Below, piece by piece: positions 25,193 to 33,706 of a stretch of 64,000 nucleotides of DNA. The stretch is from NCBI GenBank assembly GCA_016180645.1, contig JACPAV010000006.1, positions 1 to 64,000 of the forward strand. The letters run 5' to 3'. The notes under the pieces were generated by a model, which did no database searches, had not been told where the DNA came from, and was given only the letters and a program-made list of their open reading frames with translations. Every line of letters starts with the position of its first letter. The stretch's first letter is position 1. The DNA comes from Nitrospirota bacterium (GTDB lineage: Bacteria; JACPQY01). The position numbers were made by a program, and so were the translations under genes.

Positions 25193-25930
25193 ATGAAACG
25201 ACGGAACATGGCATTGACCCTTCGACGCTCTTTCGTTGTTTCTCTCGGATTGCACGGCGCGTTTGCGATGGTCGTGGCTGTGGCCAGCTGGGCGGGGGCA
25301 TGGTTCCATCCGGAGGTGCGGGTTTATCGAGTCTCGCTGGTATCGGGATCCGTGCCTCGCGCGGCGGCGCCGGCGCCTTCACCGCCCTCGACTCCGGCTA
25401 ACGCTTCTGCCCCATCCTCGGTGAAGCCGAAGAAGGCTGACGCATCTCTGGCCGCGCCGCCGGGACCCAAGTATGTTGTGAAGAAGAAAAAGAATGTCAT
25501 CGCGGAGAAGAAGACCGACGGAGCAGCCCCACTTGAAGGGCACCTGCAGGAAGCGCTGGAGCGAATCCGGTCCGGCCTCCATGAAGACCCCCACCCTTCC
25601 GGGAAGGGCGGCTCCGTCTACGAATCGACGATTCAACGACTTTCCGACCTTCGGTTTAGCGCCTATTACGGGGTGCTGTGGGACTCGATCAAGCAGAATT
25701 GGTCCGTGCCGGGTCAGCTTCCCGATTGCTCGGAACTGACGGCGGACATCGGGGTGGAGATTGCCCCGGACGGCGCCGTGGCTACCCAGTGGCTGGAACG
25801 GCCTTCCAAGAACATGACCTTCAATTACGCCGCCCTCAAAGCTGTGATGAAATCGAACCCCTTCCCGGCCCCACCCCGCTCTTTCGGTCAGGGCAAACTC
25901 GCCATCGGCTTCCGGTTTATCTGCTCGTAG
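25193..25930 (+). CDS. TonB/TolA-like energy transducer
   Basis: 245 residues from ATG 25193 (MKRRNMALTL) with AAGG just upstream. One N-terminal membrane anchor (SFVVSLGLHGAFAMVVAVAS), a periplasmic Pro/Ala/Lys-rich spacer (about 55-110), a charged helical stretch and a C-terminal TonB_C/TolA-like domain (YYGVLWDSIKQNWSVP, then PNMTFNYAAL-like and PFPAPP; about 150-245). It should couple inner-membrane proton force to outer-membrane proteins. No exbB or exbD gene lies beside it. Divergent from the phasin-like genes. Confidence 0.8.
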   Translation: MKRRNMALTLRRSFVVSLGLHGAFAMVVAVASWAGAWFHPEVRVYRVSLVSGSVPRAAAPAPSPPSTPANASAPSSVKPKKADASLAAPPGPKYVVKKKKNVIAEKKTDGAAPLEGHLQEALERIRSGLHEDPHPSGKGGSVYESTIQRLSDLRFSAYYGVLWDSIKQNWSVPGQLPDCSELTADIGVEIAPDGAVATQWLERPSKNMTFNYAALKAVMKSNPFPAPPRSFGQGKLAIGFRFICS

Positions 25931-25960
25931 AACTGCCTTTCCCACAGACCGGCGTCGCTC

Positions 25961-25989
25961 TTGACCGCACGGTATTCCTTAGGTATAAC
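25961..25989 (+). promoter_or_regulatory. Promoter of mazEF
   Basis: TTGACC (25961-25966), 17-base spacer, TATAAC (25984-25989). The predicted transcript start falls at the ATG of mazE (25996). The overlapping ACCATGGT palindrome (25988-25995) is a plausible autoregulatory site. Confidence 0.6.
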
Positions 25990-25995
25990 CATGGT

Positions 25996-26232
25996 ATGAA
26001 AACTGCTGTTTCCCTGCCTGATGAACTTTTCGTTTCTGCGGAAGCCCTTGCCAAACGTCTGGGCCTCTCCCGAAGCCGCTTGATCGCCACGGCACTCGCT
26101 GATTTCATCGCGAAACACCGCGGAAGCCGCATCACGCACCAACTGGACAAAATTTACTCGCATGTGGACAGCCGTTTGGACGCTTCTTTGCGGGATCTCC
26201 AGGCTCGTTCCCTGCGGCGAGACGAGTGGTAG
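25996..26232 (+). CDS. mazE: MazE/ChpI-like ribbon-helix-helix antitoxin
   Basis: 78 residues from ATG 25996 (MKTAVSLPDELF). The N-terminal ribbon-helix-helix DNA-binding domain is plain: beta strand KTAVSLP, then SAEALAKRLGLSRSRLIATA and LADFIAKH. The C-terminal tail (DKIYSHVDSRLDASLRDLQ) is the toxin-binding part. It should repress its own promoter, which overlaps the start. Overlaps mazF by a few bases. Confidence 0.9.
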   Translation: MKTAVSLPDELFVSAEALAKRLGLSRSRLIATALADFIAKHRGSRITHQLDKIYSHVDSRLDASLRDLQARSLRRDEW

Positions 26233-26570
26233 TCGAACGTGGCGAAATCTGGTGGGCTGACCTTCCCAGTCCGGTCGGTTCCGGCCCGGGCTATCCACGC
26301 CCCGTGATTATCGTTCAGAGCGACGCCTTCAACCGAAGCCGAATTCAGACCGTCCTCGCAATGGCACTGACCTCGAACCTGGCGCTGGTGGATGCGCCCG
26401 GAAATGTGCTCATTCCCGCCGGAGCATCCGGTCTTCCAAGAGATTCCATCGCAAACGTCTCGCAGGTGCTTACCATCGACCGAGAATTGCTTGCCGAACG
26501 CGCTGGGCGCCTCCGGGGGAGTCTCCTTGATTCCGTTGACACCGGTCTTCGCCTCGTGCTTGACCTGTAG
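26226..26570 (+). CDS. mazF: MazF-type mRNA interferase
   Basis: 114 residues, GTG start overlapping the mazE stop. PemK/MazF fold: VVERGEIWWADLPSPVGSG, GYPRPVIIVQSDAFN, the IANVSQVLTIDRE loop and a C-terminal helix. The conserved arginine/serine/threonine catalytic cluster is represented. Sequence-specific endoribonuclease of a type II toxin-antitoxin pair. Confidence 0.92.
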   Translation: MVVERGEIWWADLPSPVGSGPGYPRPVIIVQSDAFNRSRIQTVLAMALTSNLALVDAPGNVLIPAGASGLPRDSIANVSQVLTIDRELLAERAGRLRGSLLDSVDTGLRLVLDL

Positions 26571-26719
26571 CCGCCCGTACCGGTCAACGCCGCGGTTTAC
26601 AACCGAGCCATCATAACCCCGAACCCTTCCGGCGCCACTTCGGGGAGTCAACAAGTGAACTAATCATGCCTACGTCGAAAATACAAGGACGTATTGATAT
26701 CACCCATCTTATCTTACAT

Positions 26720-26745
26720 GCAGCCGAGCCTTAAGGCTCGGCTAC
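26720..26745. repeat. Single REP hairpin (GTAG type)
   Basis: AGCCGAGCC (26722-26730), loop TTAA, GGCTCGGCT, ending CTAC at 26742-26745 (GTAG on the minus strand). Lies in a 336-base gap after mazF in which no gene was seen; it may also stop transcription. Confidence 0.65.
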
Positions 26746-26906
26746 GGGAGAGGCATTTTCATCGTTTGTGGGTGGCCGTTCGGCCATGATGACTGACCCC
26801 ATCGTCCCAAGCTTTGCTTGTTTGCATTTTGTCATCAAGTATCCCAAGCATCAGAGATGACGACGGGTTCAGGTAGAGCGAGTGCGGCCTTTGCCTCCGG
26901 ACTGCA

Positions 26907-27158
26907 TCAGTCCACTTCGGTGATTTCGGGGTCGCGCATGTCCCGGCCGACGATGACCTTGGTCTTGCCGTTCCGGTTGCGGATAATGATATCCCACTTC
27001 TGCATGGTCCCCGCTCCGACCAGCATGTCCTGTCCAAGATCAGGCGAGACGAGAGCGTCGTCTTGGATCATCTTTTCTCCTATGGTCATGACAAGCGTCA
27101 CCCCTGCCGTCCGGTCGTCCAGCGTGGCAATCGTAATATTGAGGATCGGCTTGCTCAT
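26907..27158 (-). CDS. Small protein resembling the C-terminal half of retropepsin-like proteins
   Basis: 83 residues, ATG 27158. The segment QDMLVGAGTMQKWDIIIRNR followed by NGKTKV recalls the second half of clan AA aspartic peptidase-like proteins (LLG...W/L motifs), but no catalytic DTG/DSG is present or found in nearby frames. It could be a non-catalytic relative, a remnant, or unrelated. Surrounded by repeats and by lipoprotein genes; expression uncertain. Confidence 0.4.
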   Translation of the reverse strand: MSKPILNITIATLDDRTAGVTLVMTIGEKMIQDDALVSPDLGQDMLVGAGTMQKWDIIIRNRNGKTKVIVGRDMRDPEITEVD

Positions 27159-27331
27159 GACAGAATGACCCCAGTTCCCACAGTGCGATCCGTATCCATA
27201 AGTAGACGGTAGCGCCAGGTGAAGAGGGTGTCAATCAGCGGAGGAGATGGGAAGAAGCGCGAGCAATAAACAAGACCGCTTTCCCGCCTTTGCGGGAATG
27301 ACTCCGCGGCTATCGCGGGAGCCGAGGGACC
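27159..27331. repeat. Intergenic repeat-like DNA with a GC hairpin
   Basis: The segment 27270-27330 contains CCCGC, CTTT loop, GCGGG, followed by a second CGCGGCTATCGCGGGA motif. Its style matches the larger repeat-like tract at 31.7 kb. It lies directly after the LPP20 gene stop on the minus strand and may end that operon. Confidence 0.4.
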
Positions 27332-28348
27332 CTACTTGATTTCCTGGGCGGCGCCGAGGATGGAGGTCTTGAGAAGCGAGTCGAATTCGGACTGCACGAG
27401 GCCCCGGATTTTCACGATGGCGCGCTGACGGGCCAGATCGAACGTGTTGGAACCCTCGTCGCCCACTTTGGAGAGCGTGCCGACTGCTTCGCCAGTCGCA
27501 TTGTCCATAATCTCGATCCGCAGGCCCCACTTGGCAAACTTGGTTGGCGTGCCGCGGTCGAACTCGTTGACTTCCAGTTCGCCCTGCACCAGCAGGTCCT
27601 CTTTTTGCCCTGCCGAAACACCGCTGAATCCGATTCCGGTCAGAGCCTGATTGATCGTCTTGATCACATCGGCGAGGCCCTCGCCTTTCACGTCCACTCG
27701 GAACTTCACGTCGGCCAACGCCTTGTCGCGTTTGATCCGCGTCTCGCCGGCGCGGTAGACCACGCCCGTCCCCGTCGGACTCACCACAGCGAGCTGGCTG
27801 CTGTAGCCGTCGGCCTTCGCGAACTTCTCCCACGCGCTGTAGAGCCCCTTGGCCTTTTGCAACTTGTTCTCGGTGTTTGCCGCCTTGAGAAGTTCATCGC
27901 CTTGAAGATCCAGGTCGGTCGCCTTCTTGCGCAGGTCCGCGGCTGTCTTCTCACGATCGAGGGAGGCAAGCGCCCACACGATGTTGTCGTCCTTGTAGGT
28001 CTCCACAATTTCGACACCCTCCAGCGTCTCTTCCACTTTCACCTTCGTGGCGCTCGACGCCTCAAAGGTCTGCTGCGTAGAGGTCTTCTTGCCTGTCGTT
28101 TGCGAAGCATAGGTTTCCTTGTCCTGCTGCACCTGCTCGACCTTCGATTTGAGAATCTTGGCGATTTCCGCCCGCGCTTTGTCTTTCGCACTGCTCTCAT
28201 CGGGCGAGCTGCCGACTCCGATGAAGAACTTCTCAGGTGGGTGTTTCTTGGACGTATTTTTCTCCACCCATTCCGGCTTGGCCCAAGCCTGCCCGGCCAC
28301 CAGGGAAACGGAGACGATACCCGCGATCAGACCACGTATGCTCATCAT
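27332..28348 (-). CDS. LPP20-family exported protein
   Basis: 338 residues with a cleavable signal peptide (GIVSVSLVAGQAWA then KPEW). An LPP20 domain (about 25-125): PEWVEKN, KFFIGVGSSPDESSAKDKAR, AEIAKILKSKVEQVQQD and VWALASLDRE. It is followed by a second periplasmic domain (about 165-335) that includes a repeated small alpha-beta unit. Last of three genes (LpoB, COG3014, LPP20), a conserved envelope-lipoprotein trio. Overlaps the COG3014 gene by four bases, so coupled. Probable role in outer-membrane or peptidoglycan maintenance by association. Confidence 0.82.
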   Translation of the reverse strand: MMSIRGLIAGIVSVSLVAGQAWAKPEWVEKNTSKKHPPEKFFIGVGSSPDESSAKDKARAEIAKILKSKVEQVQQDKETYASQTTGKKTSTQQTFEASSATKVKVEETLEGVEIVETYKDDNIVWALASLDREKTAADLRKKATDLDLQGDELLKAANTENKLQKAKGLYSAWEKFAKADGYSSQLAVVSPTGTGVVYRAGETRIKRDKALADVKFRVDVKGEGLADVIKTINQALTGIGFSGVSAGQKEDLLVQGELEVNEFDRGTPTKFAKWGLRIEIMDNATGEAVGTLSKVGDEGSNTFDLARQRAIVKIRGLVQSEFDSLLKTSILGAAQEIK

Positions 28349-29940
28349 TCAACTCCCTTCGCTTCCATCGACACCACGCGGACAAAGGTTTTCTTTCCGG
28401 CTTTCACTTCCACGCCTTCGAGATTCACTTCCCGCATGGCGGCGCCGTTCTCGTCCAGCAACTTCACGGTGAGGTTGTGCCGGCCTGGGGGCAACGGAAC
28501 TCGGGAAATAAGAATCTGCCCGGGGAGGGTGCGCCAGCTTCGTTTGTCCGCCTCTTCCGTGGCCGCACCGCCGGCCGCCACGGCGGCCTTGACGATTTTT
28601 CCCCACGTGCCGCCGGCAAACTGCTCGACCGCGGCGCCGCTTCCCTGAGCGATGGCAAACTTCACCACCGCCCGCGCGATCGCCTTACCGAGAACCCTCC
28701 CGATGCGATCCTGAAGGCTCCGGATGCCGATAGCTTCGATGTCTTCCACCAGATCGCTCTTGATCCCCCCCCCCGGCAATTCGGTTCCGGCCACGACAAC
28801 TTCCGACCCTCTGATGGGGGCCGGCCGCTTCCTAAAATCGGGGATGGCCAGCGTGATGACGTTCCCTTGCGCGGCAATGGCGCCGATGGCGCGGGACCCG
28901 GCTGTTGCGGCTTGTCCCGCATCGCTTCGAATATTCGCCGCGAGGAGCGCCGGGCTGCACCCCTGGCCGCTCGTGGCCGCGGCCGCCGCCACGGCGCCGA
29001 TGATTTCCAGGGCCATGAGGGCGTTCTTCACCGTGCTCTGGTCCGCCTCCGGCACTTCCTGCGTCTGAAGGATGGCCGTGCCGCACGCCGCGCCGACTTG
29101 CGTGACGAAATCAACCTTCTGGGGCGCGAGGCCGGTGTAGTGGATCACGACGACTTCGCCCGAAGTTTTTCCCTTCGGGGTTTTCGGAGCGTTCGGCGCG
29201 TATTCCTTGCGGATCTCCTCTTCGAAATCGCTGAAGCCAAGTTGCATGGCGGTGCGGAGGGCATCGTTCACCAGGGCCGCAGGAACAGGCGTCTTGTAGT
29301 TGACCTGGTATTCCTTCGCGTAGGCCTCCAACGCCTGCTTGTATGATATGTACGCTTCGTTGAGCTCCTCGGTGGATGCCTTGTTCTCATGGATCATCCC
29401 GGCCAGGTAGCGCGCGAAGGCATCCGTCTGGTACGCAACCTTCTTCCCACCCGTCCGTTCAGCCACCACCTTCAGCTTGAGGTCCACTTTCCGTGCCTCA
29501 ACGAGGGCATCGTCCAGTTGATTCATGAACACGTAGTTGAGCGCCGCGATGACATGCACCACAACCATCTCAAAGTCCTCGCCCGCGTACTCTTTCACGT
29601 TGTCGTTCACGAGGAAGGATGCGGCCTGCTTCGAGACGCTCTTTGAGTAAAGATCCTCGATGGCCTTCTCCGCGGCGTAGAGCGCCTCGTTCGACTTGGC
29701 GTAATCGCCCGCGAGATGGGCGGTCATCGCCAAATCGAAGTAATATAGGAGCCGGTCCCGCTGGGGATAAGTCTTGTCCGGTTCCTTCTGGACGTGTTCC
29801 TGCGCTGCGGCGTACTGGTTCTTTACAATGTAGGACTCGAGGTCCTTGTAGTAGGACTGCTTGACGCCGCAGCCGGCGAGGACGGCGGTTGCCGCGAGGG
29901 CCGCCGTACCACGCAGCAGGCGTGAACGGTTGTGGATCAC
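28345..29940 (-). CDS. COG3014-family TPR-containing lipoprotein
   Basis: 531 residues with a lipoprotein signal (AALAATAVLAGCG). The first 220 residues are helical and TPR-like (YKDLESYIVKNQYAAAQEHV, YYFDLAMTAHLAGDYAKSNE, VVHVIAALNYVFMNQLDDAL). The middle contains a hydrophobic Ala-rich stretch (ALEIIGAVAAAAATSG). The C-terminal part has PLPPGRHNLTVKLLDENG, a PEGA-like domain. Middle gene of the LpoB/COG3014/LPP20 operon. Confidence 0.82.
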   Translation of the reverse strand: MIHNRSRLLRGTAALAATAVLAGCGVKQSYYKDLESYIVKNQYAAAQEHVQKEPDKTYPQRDRLLYYFDLAMTAHLAGDYAKSNEALYAAEKAIEDLYSKSVSKQAASFLVNDNVKEYAGEDFEMVVVHVIAALNYVFMNQLDDALVEARKVDLKLKVVAERTGGKKVAYQTDAFARYLAGMIHENKASTEELNEAYISYKQALEAYAKEYQVNYKTPVPAALVNDALRTAMQLGFSDFEEEIRKEYAPNAPKTPKGKTSGEVVVIHYTGLAPQKVDFVTQVGAACGTAILQTQEVPEADQSTVKNALMALEIIGAVAAAAATSGQGCSPALLAANIRSDAGQAATAGSRAIGAIAAQGNVITLAIPDFRKRPAPIRGSEVVVAGTELPGGGIKSDLVEDIEAIGIRSLQDRIGRVLGKAIARAVVKFAIAQGSGAAVEQFAGGTWGKIVKAAVAAGGAATEEADKRSWRTLPGQILISRVPLPPGRHNLTVKLLDENGAAMREVNLEGVEVKAGKKTFVRVVSMEAKGVE

Positions 29941-29951
29941 GTAGGTAAGGT

Positions 29952-30554
29952 CTAGAGCTTGTGACCCTTACGTTCGACGAGCTTCTTTATTTTCTTCTGT
30001 CCGATCCAGACCTTCTCGCTGCTCTCGATGTCGATCATCTCAAGCTCCACTTGGTAGAACTTGAGCTGCTTGCCGCCGGCCGCGTCCATGATCGTATTGA
30101 TCTGGCCTTTGACCATGTAGTCCGCGGCTTTTTCCTGACCGATGGATTTCGCGGTGTCCACGCTGGCGTGCGCCTGCTGATCCGCCTTCTCCTCGCGGAC
30201 TTCCTCGCGCTGTTCCTTGGAGGCCACGAACTTCACCTTGCCGGAGTTGAGGAGCTCTTTCTCAAGGTCCTTGGTGAAGGTTTGGGTATTGATGTGCTCC
30301 GAACTGCGGTTGAGCACGGCGCCAATGATGACTCTGGGGCGTGCCTTTTTCGCGTTCGTGAATTCTTCCAACCACGGGCGCGCCAGACTGTCGCGAATCA
30401 TCTCTTCGGCCACGAGGCGGGAATCGGTGTCGTTCCAATCGCCTGACAAGTCGATGGCTGCGCTTTCATCGGTTCGCTGGACGGCTTTTCCACCGCATGA
30501 GGCCAGGAACAGGCCCAGGATCAGGGCGGAAACAGGAAACATTTTTCGGTTCAT
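29952..30554 (-). CDS. lpoB: Penicillin-binding protein activator LpoB-like lipoprotein
   Basis: 200 residues from ATG 30554 (MNRKMFPVSALILG), fixed by AAGGAGG at 30561-30567. Lipobox LASC. The LpoB fold is visible: DLSGDWNDTDSRLVAEEMIR near the start, RVIIGAVLNRSSEHINTQTF, KDLEKELLNSGKVKFVASKE, a long charged helix, then the final strands DYMVKGQINTIMD and KVWIGQKKIKKLVER. LpoB relatives stimulate class A penicillin-binding proteins from the outer membrane. Heads a three-lipoprotein operon. Confidence 0.88.
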   Translation of the reverse strand: MNRKMFPVSALILGLFLASCGGKAVQRTDESAAIDLSGDWNDTDSRLVAEEMIRDSLARPWLEEFTNAKKARPRVIIGAVLNRSSEHINTQTFTKDLEKELLNSGKVKFVASKEQREEVREEKADQQAHASVDTAKSIGQEKAADYMVKGQINTIMDAAGGKQLKFYQVELEMIDIESSEKVWIGQKKIKKLVERKGHKL

Positions 30555-30608
30555 GAATACCCTCCTTCTCAAACTCCCTATTCCAAACTCTTTCGTTCTT
30601 TCGAGGGC

Positions 30609-30638
30609 TGATTAACCCTTTTGCACGTGCCTTGTCAA
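30609..30638 (-). promoter_or_regulatory. Probable promoter of the lpoB operon
   Basis: On the minus strand TTGACA (30638-30633), 18-base spacer, TAATCA (30614-30609), about 55 bases before the lpoB start. Confidence 0.5.
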
Positions 30639-30764
30639 GCGGATTTCAGGCCAACGGTGAAGAATCACGTTGAGGTCCTGATAGCAAGGACCGTGAACTG
30701 TTGTGATTGATCCAATCCTGCCCTTCGGGTCGGCTCGTGGAAAACACATGAGATGACAGCGGAA

Positions 30765-30793
30765 TTGACCTTTGACGTAATGTGCCGTAGACT
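30765..30793 (+). promoter_or_regulatory. Promoter of the DUF433/DUF5615 pair
   Basis: TTGACC (30765-30770), 17-base spacer, TAGACT (30788-30793). The expected transcript start is within three bases of the ATG at 30803, giving a leaderless or near-leaderless mRNA. Confidence 0.6.
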
Positions 30794-30802
30794 CGAACGA
30801 GT

Positions 30803-31063
30803 ATGGACGTCAGCGGGTACATTGGCATCGATGCCAACATCTGCCACGGAAAGCCGTGTTTCAAAGGGACGCGGATCATGGTTTACCTCGTGCTCGAAAT
30901 GCTCCAAGACGGTGCGAGTCCGACCGACATTCACGAAGCCTACCCCAGCCTCACCCCGGATCATGTCAAAGCCGCTTTGGAGTTCGCGGCCCGAGCGGTG
31001 GAAACCGGGCGGTATGACGCCGCCCTCATGACCCCTCAACGCCATGCGATTCCTGGCCGATGA
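30803..31063 (+). CDS. DUF433-type antitoxin
   Basis: 86 residues. DUF433 signature: NICHGKPCFKGTRIMVYLVL with the small helix-turn-helix (QDGASPTDIHEAYPSLTPDH). The family is paired with DUF5615 PIN-like proteins, as here, and its N-terminal part probably binds DNA of its own promoter. The C-terminal extension overlaps the next gene by 20 bases. Confidence 0.88.
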   Translation: MDVSGYIGIDANICHGKPCFKGTRIMVYLVLEMLQDGASPTDIHEAYPSLTPDHVKAALEFAARAVETGRYDAALMTPQRHAIPGR

Positions 31064-31412
31064 AAACGTCCCGGCGAAACTACTCGCATTCCTTCGTTCG
31101 CTTGGCCATGATCTCCGGCCCGTCCTGAAGGGGACGGCCGACCCCGCGCTCGCGGCCCAAGCCCAAGCGGAATCCCGCGTCCTTCTCACATACGACACGG
31201 ATTTTTCCAATGTGGATCGGTATCCGGCCTCAAGCCACGCGGGGATCATTCTGATCCGCATGAACCCGGTCCACATCGAGAAGGCCAAGGCAGTCCTTGA
31301 GGATCTCCTCACGAGCATCCCGGAGTCCGGGTTGACGGGCCGGCGATACCTGGTGTTTGAAGAAACCTTTATGGAGGTGAAAGAGAACGACGCGATCCCT
31401 TTCGGCCCATGA
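31044..31412 (+). CDS. DUF5615 PIN-like toxin
   Basis: 122 residues starting MRFLADENVPAKLL, the acidic DEN of the PIN-like fold. A second acidic cluster, RVLLTYDTDFSN, and the strand AGIILIRM follow, with a C-terminal helix. Presumed ribonuclease of a type II toxin-antitoxin pair with the overlapping DUF433 gene. Confidence 0.88.
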   Translation: MRFLADENVPAKLLAFLRSLGHDLRPVLKGTADPALAAQAQAESRVLLTYDTDFSNVDRYPASSHAGIILIRMNPVHIEKAKAVLEDLLTSIPESGLTGRRYLVFEETFMEVKENDAIPFGP

Positions 31413-31882
31413 GCGTGAACCCTCGCTTGAGAAATCTTGGCTCGCTCAAGCTCAAATCGTTGCCTTCCGTGGCGCTACCGGGGCCTTCAATCGCCCAATC
31501 TCGTCTTGCGGCGCAAGAAAAGCCCTTTGCGTGGGAAGCGTTCTAGTCCATCCGCCGCGTGATTGAAACGTTGTCCGGCCGGAAGGTCGGGCAAGCGTCA
31601 CGCACCGCACCTTGCACTTTTCCTGCTCTCGCCTGTATCGCGTGGAGAGTTGGCCCCTTCCCCGGTTGGCCCCATCCCCCCACTTTCGACGGGAATGACG
31701 AACTTCCGCCCTGTCATTCGGTGCTTGACACGGAATCCAGTATCTGGGTTCCCGCTCCCCGATCAAAGTCGGGGACAGGTTTCGCGGGAGTGACGGAAGA
31801 AAAAAAGAGCAAAAATGCATAGGGTTAATACCACCTGTCACCAGGTCAAAGACCTGCCTTCCGGCAGTGACAGGTGGTGGGG
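31413..31882. repeat. Repeat-like intergenic tract with two hairpins
   Basis: No credible gene; the open frames are low-complexity shadows. Contents: a hairpin TCCCCGA (31756-31762) / TCGGGGA (31769-31775) within a tract similar in style to the 27.27 kb repeat. A larger structure has outer arms CCACCTGTCAC (31830-31840) and GTGACAGGTGG (31866-31876) enclosing CAGGTC/GACCTG (31841-31855). The latter lies just past the stop of the SUMF1 gene and may terminate it. Confidence 0.5.
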
Positions 31883-33223
31883 TCACGGCGTCCTGGCACA
31901 GCGAAATCCGAGGCTGCCGCTCGGGGCCGGCGGATCGTTAAAGCTGTAACGGTTCACGGAGCGCGCGCCGTTCGAGCGGTAGATCCACGAGCCACCGCGA
32001 ATCACCCGATATGTTCCGCTCGTCGGGCTCGGCGGGTCGGTCGAAGGCGCCGAGCTATAGTACGTCGCCTCGTACCAGTCGTTCACCCACTCCCACACGT
32101 TCCCGGCCATGTCGAGAACGCCGTACGGCGAGGCACCGCTGGCGTAATTGCCAGCCAAACTCGTATCGCCGACACACGATGATAAGACGCCCCCGCTCTC
32201 GTAGTATTTCTCGTAATTGAGCTTCGTGCAGTCCGCGCCCGTTGCGTAGGGCACGCTCGTCGTGATCGTCCCGCCCCAGGGGAAGGGCCGGATGTTGCAG
32301 TTCGCATCGTTTCCCGTGCCCGCCGCGTCCGCGGAGGCACATTGGCCGCTCGAAACCCCCACCAAGCTGCCATCCGCCGGTCCCCGCGCGGCCTTCTCCC
32401 ACTCGGCCTCCGTGGGGAGCCGCCGCCCCTTCCACGTGCAGTAGTCCACGCTCTGCTGCCAGTTGACGTAGATCACGGGGTAGTTGTCGTACGTCGCGTT
32501 GCCGTAATACGGGGTGCGGGTGTACGAATTGGCACTTGATGGGGCCGTGCAGTCGCCTGCCGTCACGCACGCCTTATAGTTCGCGTTCGTCACCTCGTAC
32601 TTGTCGCTGTAGTAATTCGAGAGCGTGACGAGCCGCCGGGGATTTTCTGACGCGTATCCCTCGCCGGTTTTCGATCCCTGCACGAACGTGCCCGCCGGGA
32701 TGGCGATCATGCAGTCGTAGGCCTCCGTTGCGCAACACTCGAAGGCTTGACCGTTGCACGAGGCAAGCGGGGCCACCTGCGTCGCGGCGCTCGTTTGCAC
32801 GGTGTTCGTATCCTGGTTGCCCGCCTCGTCCACGGCCCGGGAAACGAAGTAGTAGGTGGCACCCGCGCTGAGTCCGGTCGCACCATAGGACGTGACGCCC
32901 GCGTTGGTCGTGTAGGTGGCCGCGAAGCTCGTCTGGCAGGCACCCGCCGTGGTCGACCGGCAGATGCGGTAGATGATCGCGGACGACGTTGAGAGGTTGT
33001 CCGTGGCTGGTGACCAGCCGAGATCAATCTGGAAGGTCGAGACGGCCGTTGCCCTCGTGAGCCCGCCAAACGTCGGTGCGGCTGTATCCAGAACCTCCGA
33101 AGGCTTGCCCGTGACCACGACGTCAGGCTGCACTGTTCCCTTGTTTCCGCTCGCTCCGCCGCAGCCGACCATGATGCAAACAAGAATGTACGCGATCACT
33201 AGGTTTGTCCCATGCCCCGTCAT
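31883..33223 (-). CDS. Lipoprotein with fibronectin type III and SUMF1/FGE-sulfatase-type domain
   Basis: 446 residues. Signal peptide ends at lipobox MVGC. Residues about 45-150 form a fibronectin type III domain (DLGWSPATDNLSTSSAIIYR ... SYGATGLSAGATYYFVSRAV). From about 170 the SUMF1 fold begins: IPAGTFVQGS, DKYEVTNANYKACV, GRRLPTEAEWEKAARG, GVLDMAGNVWEWVNDW and the terminal RGGSW...SLGFRCAR. The paired active-site cysteines of true formylglycine-generating enzymes are not present near the C-terminus. It is therefore probably a ligand-binding or structural member, not a sulfatase activator. A (CCTG)12 tract lies 172 bases upstream of its start. Confidence 0.88.
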   Translation of the reverse strand: MTGHGTNLVIAYILVCIMVGCGGASGNKGTVQPDVVVTGKPSEVLDTAAPTFGGLTRATAVSTFQIDLGWSPATDNLSTSSAIIYRICRSTTAGACQTSFAATYTTNAGVTSYGATGLSAGATYYFVSRAVDEAGNQDTNTVQTSAATQVAPLASCNGQAFECCATEAYDCMIAIPAGTFVQGSKTGEGYASENPRRLVTLSNYYSDKYEVTNANYKACVTAGDCTAPSSANSYTRTPYYGNATYDNYPVIYVNWQQSVDYCTWKGRRLPTEAEWEKAARGPADGSLVGVSSGQCASADAAGTGNDANCNIRPFPWGGTITTSVPYATGADCTKLNYEKYYESGGVLSSCVGDTSLAGNYASGASPYGVLDMAGNVWEWVNDWYEATYYSSAPSTDPPSPTSGTYRVIRGGSWIYRSNGARSVNRYSFNDPPAPSGSLGFRCARTP

Positions 33224-33269
33224 GACGCTCCCCTTTCCCGACTTGATCCAGGGCGAACGATTTTCCCCC

Positions 33270-33355
33270 GTAGCGTCCAGCCTTATCCCACAACCGGATG
33301 CAGGTGGTGGGATGATGCCGGACGATGCATCGCCCCGTGTAAAACGGGGCGCTAC
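33270..33355. repeat. Probable REP pair upstream of the SUMF1 lipoprotein
   Basis: Starts GTAGCG at 33270 and ends CGCTAC at 33350-33355. The right half is a clear hairpin (CGCCCCGT, five-base loop, ACGGGGCG); the left half is imperfect (ATCCCAC ... GTGGGAT). It sits just upstream of the minus-strand gene, so it may affect its leader or promoter. Confidence 0.5.
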
Positions 33356-33394
33356 AGGAAAAGATGAGAGGAGTTTCGCTAAGGGGCTATGAAA

Positions 33395-33442
<48 letters not shown>

Positions 33443-33592
33443 CGCAAGGAGTGATCCAATCTCGTATCCACGGGCGGATAGTCCCGGAAATGTCGGAACC
33501 TGTCAAGCATTCCGAACCGGGCCTATTCCGTACATTCCGTAAACCGCTACGGGGCCGGTCTTCTGTGTGGTCGTCCCGTCGCCCGGAGGGCG

Positions 33593-33706
33593 TCAGGCGC
33601 GTTTCTCCAGACGGCGACCGTACCGGATGCCGACGTAGAGGCTGAATGCCAGCCAAGCCAAACCAGCTCCCATCAAGAGAAGCAGTCCTAAGCTTGCTCC
33701 ACTCAT
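33593..33706 (-). CDS. 37-residue single-pass membrane protein
   Basis: MSGASLGLLLLMGAGLAWLA then FSLYVGIRYGRRLEKRA: one transmembrane helix followed by a basic tail, in shape like CcmD. Its ATG overlaps the stop of the upstream gene as ATGA (33703-33706), which strongly suggests it is translated. Function unknown. Confidence 0.6.
   Translation of the reverse strand: MSGASLGLLLLMGAGLAWLAFSLYVGIRYGRRLEKRA

Noticed and set aside
26907-27158. Active aspartic protease
   Set aside because: No DTG/DSG motif in this or nearby frames, so only a distant resemblance is claimed.
31452-31886. 144-residue minus-strand frame
   Set aside because: Runs through repeat-like DNA and hairpins; no domain, no ribosome site.
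31883-33223. True formylglycine-generating enzyme
   Set aside because: The C-terminal region lacks the paired active-site cysteines and no sulfatase gene is near.
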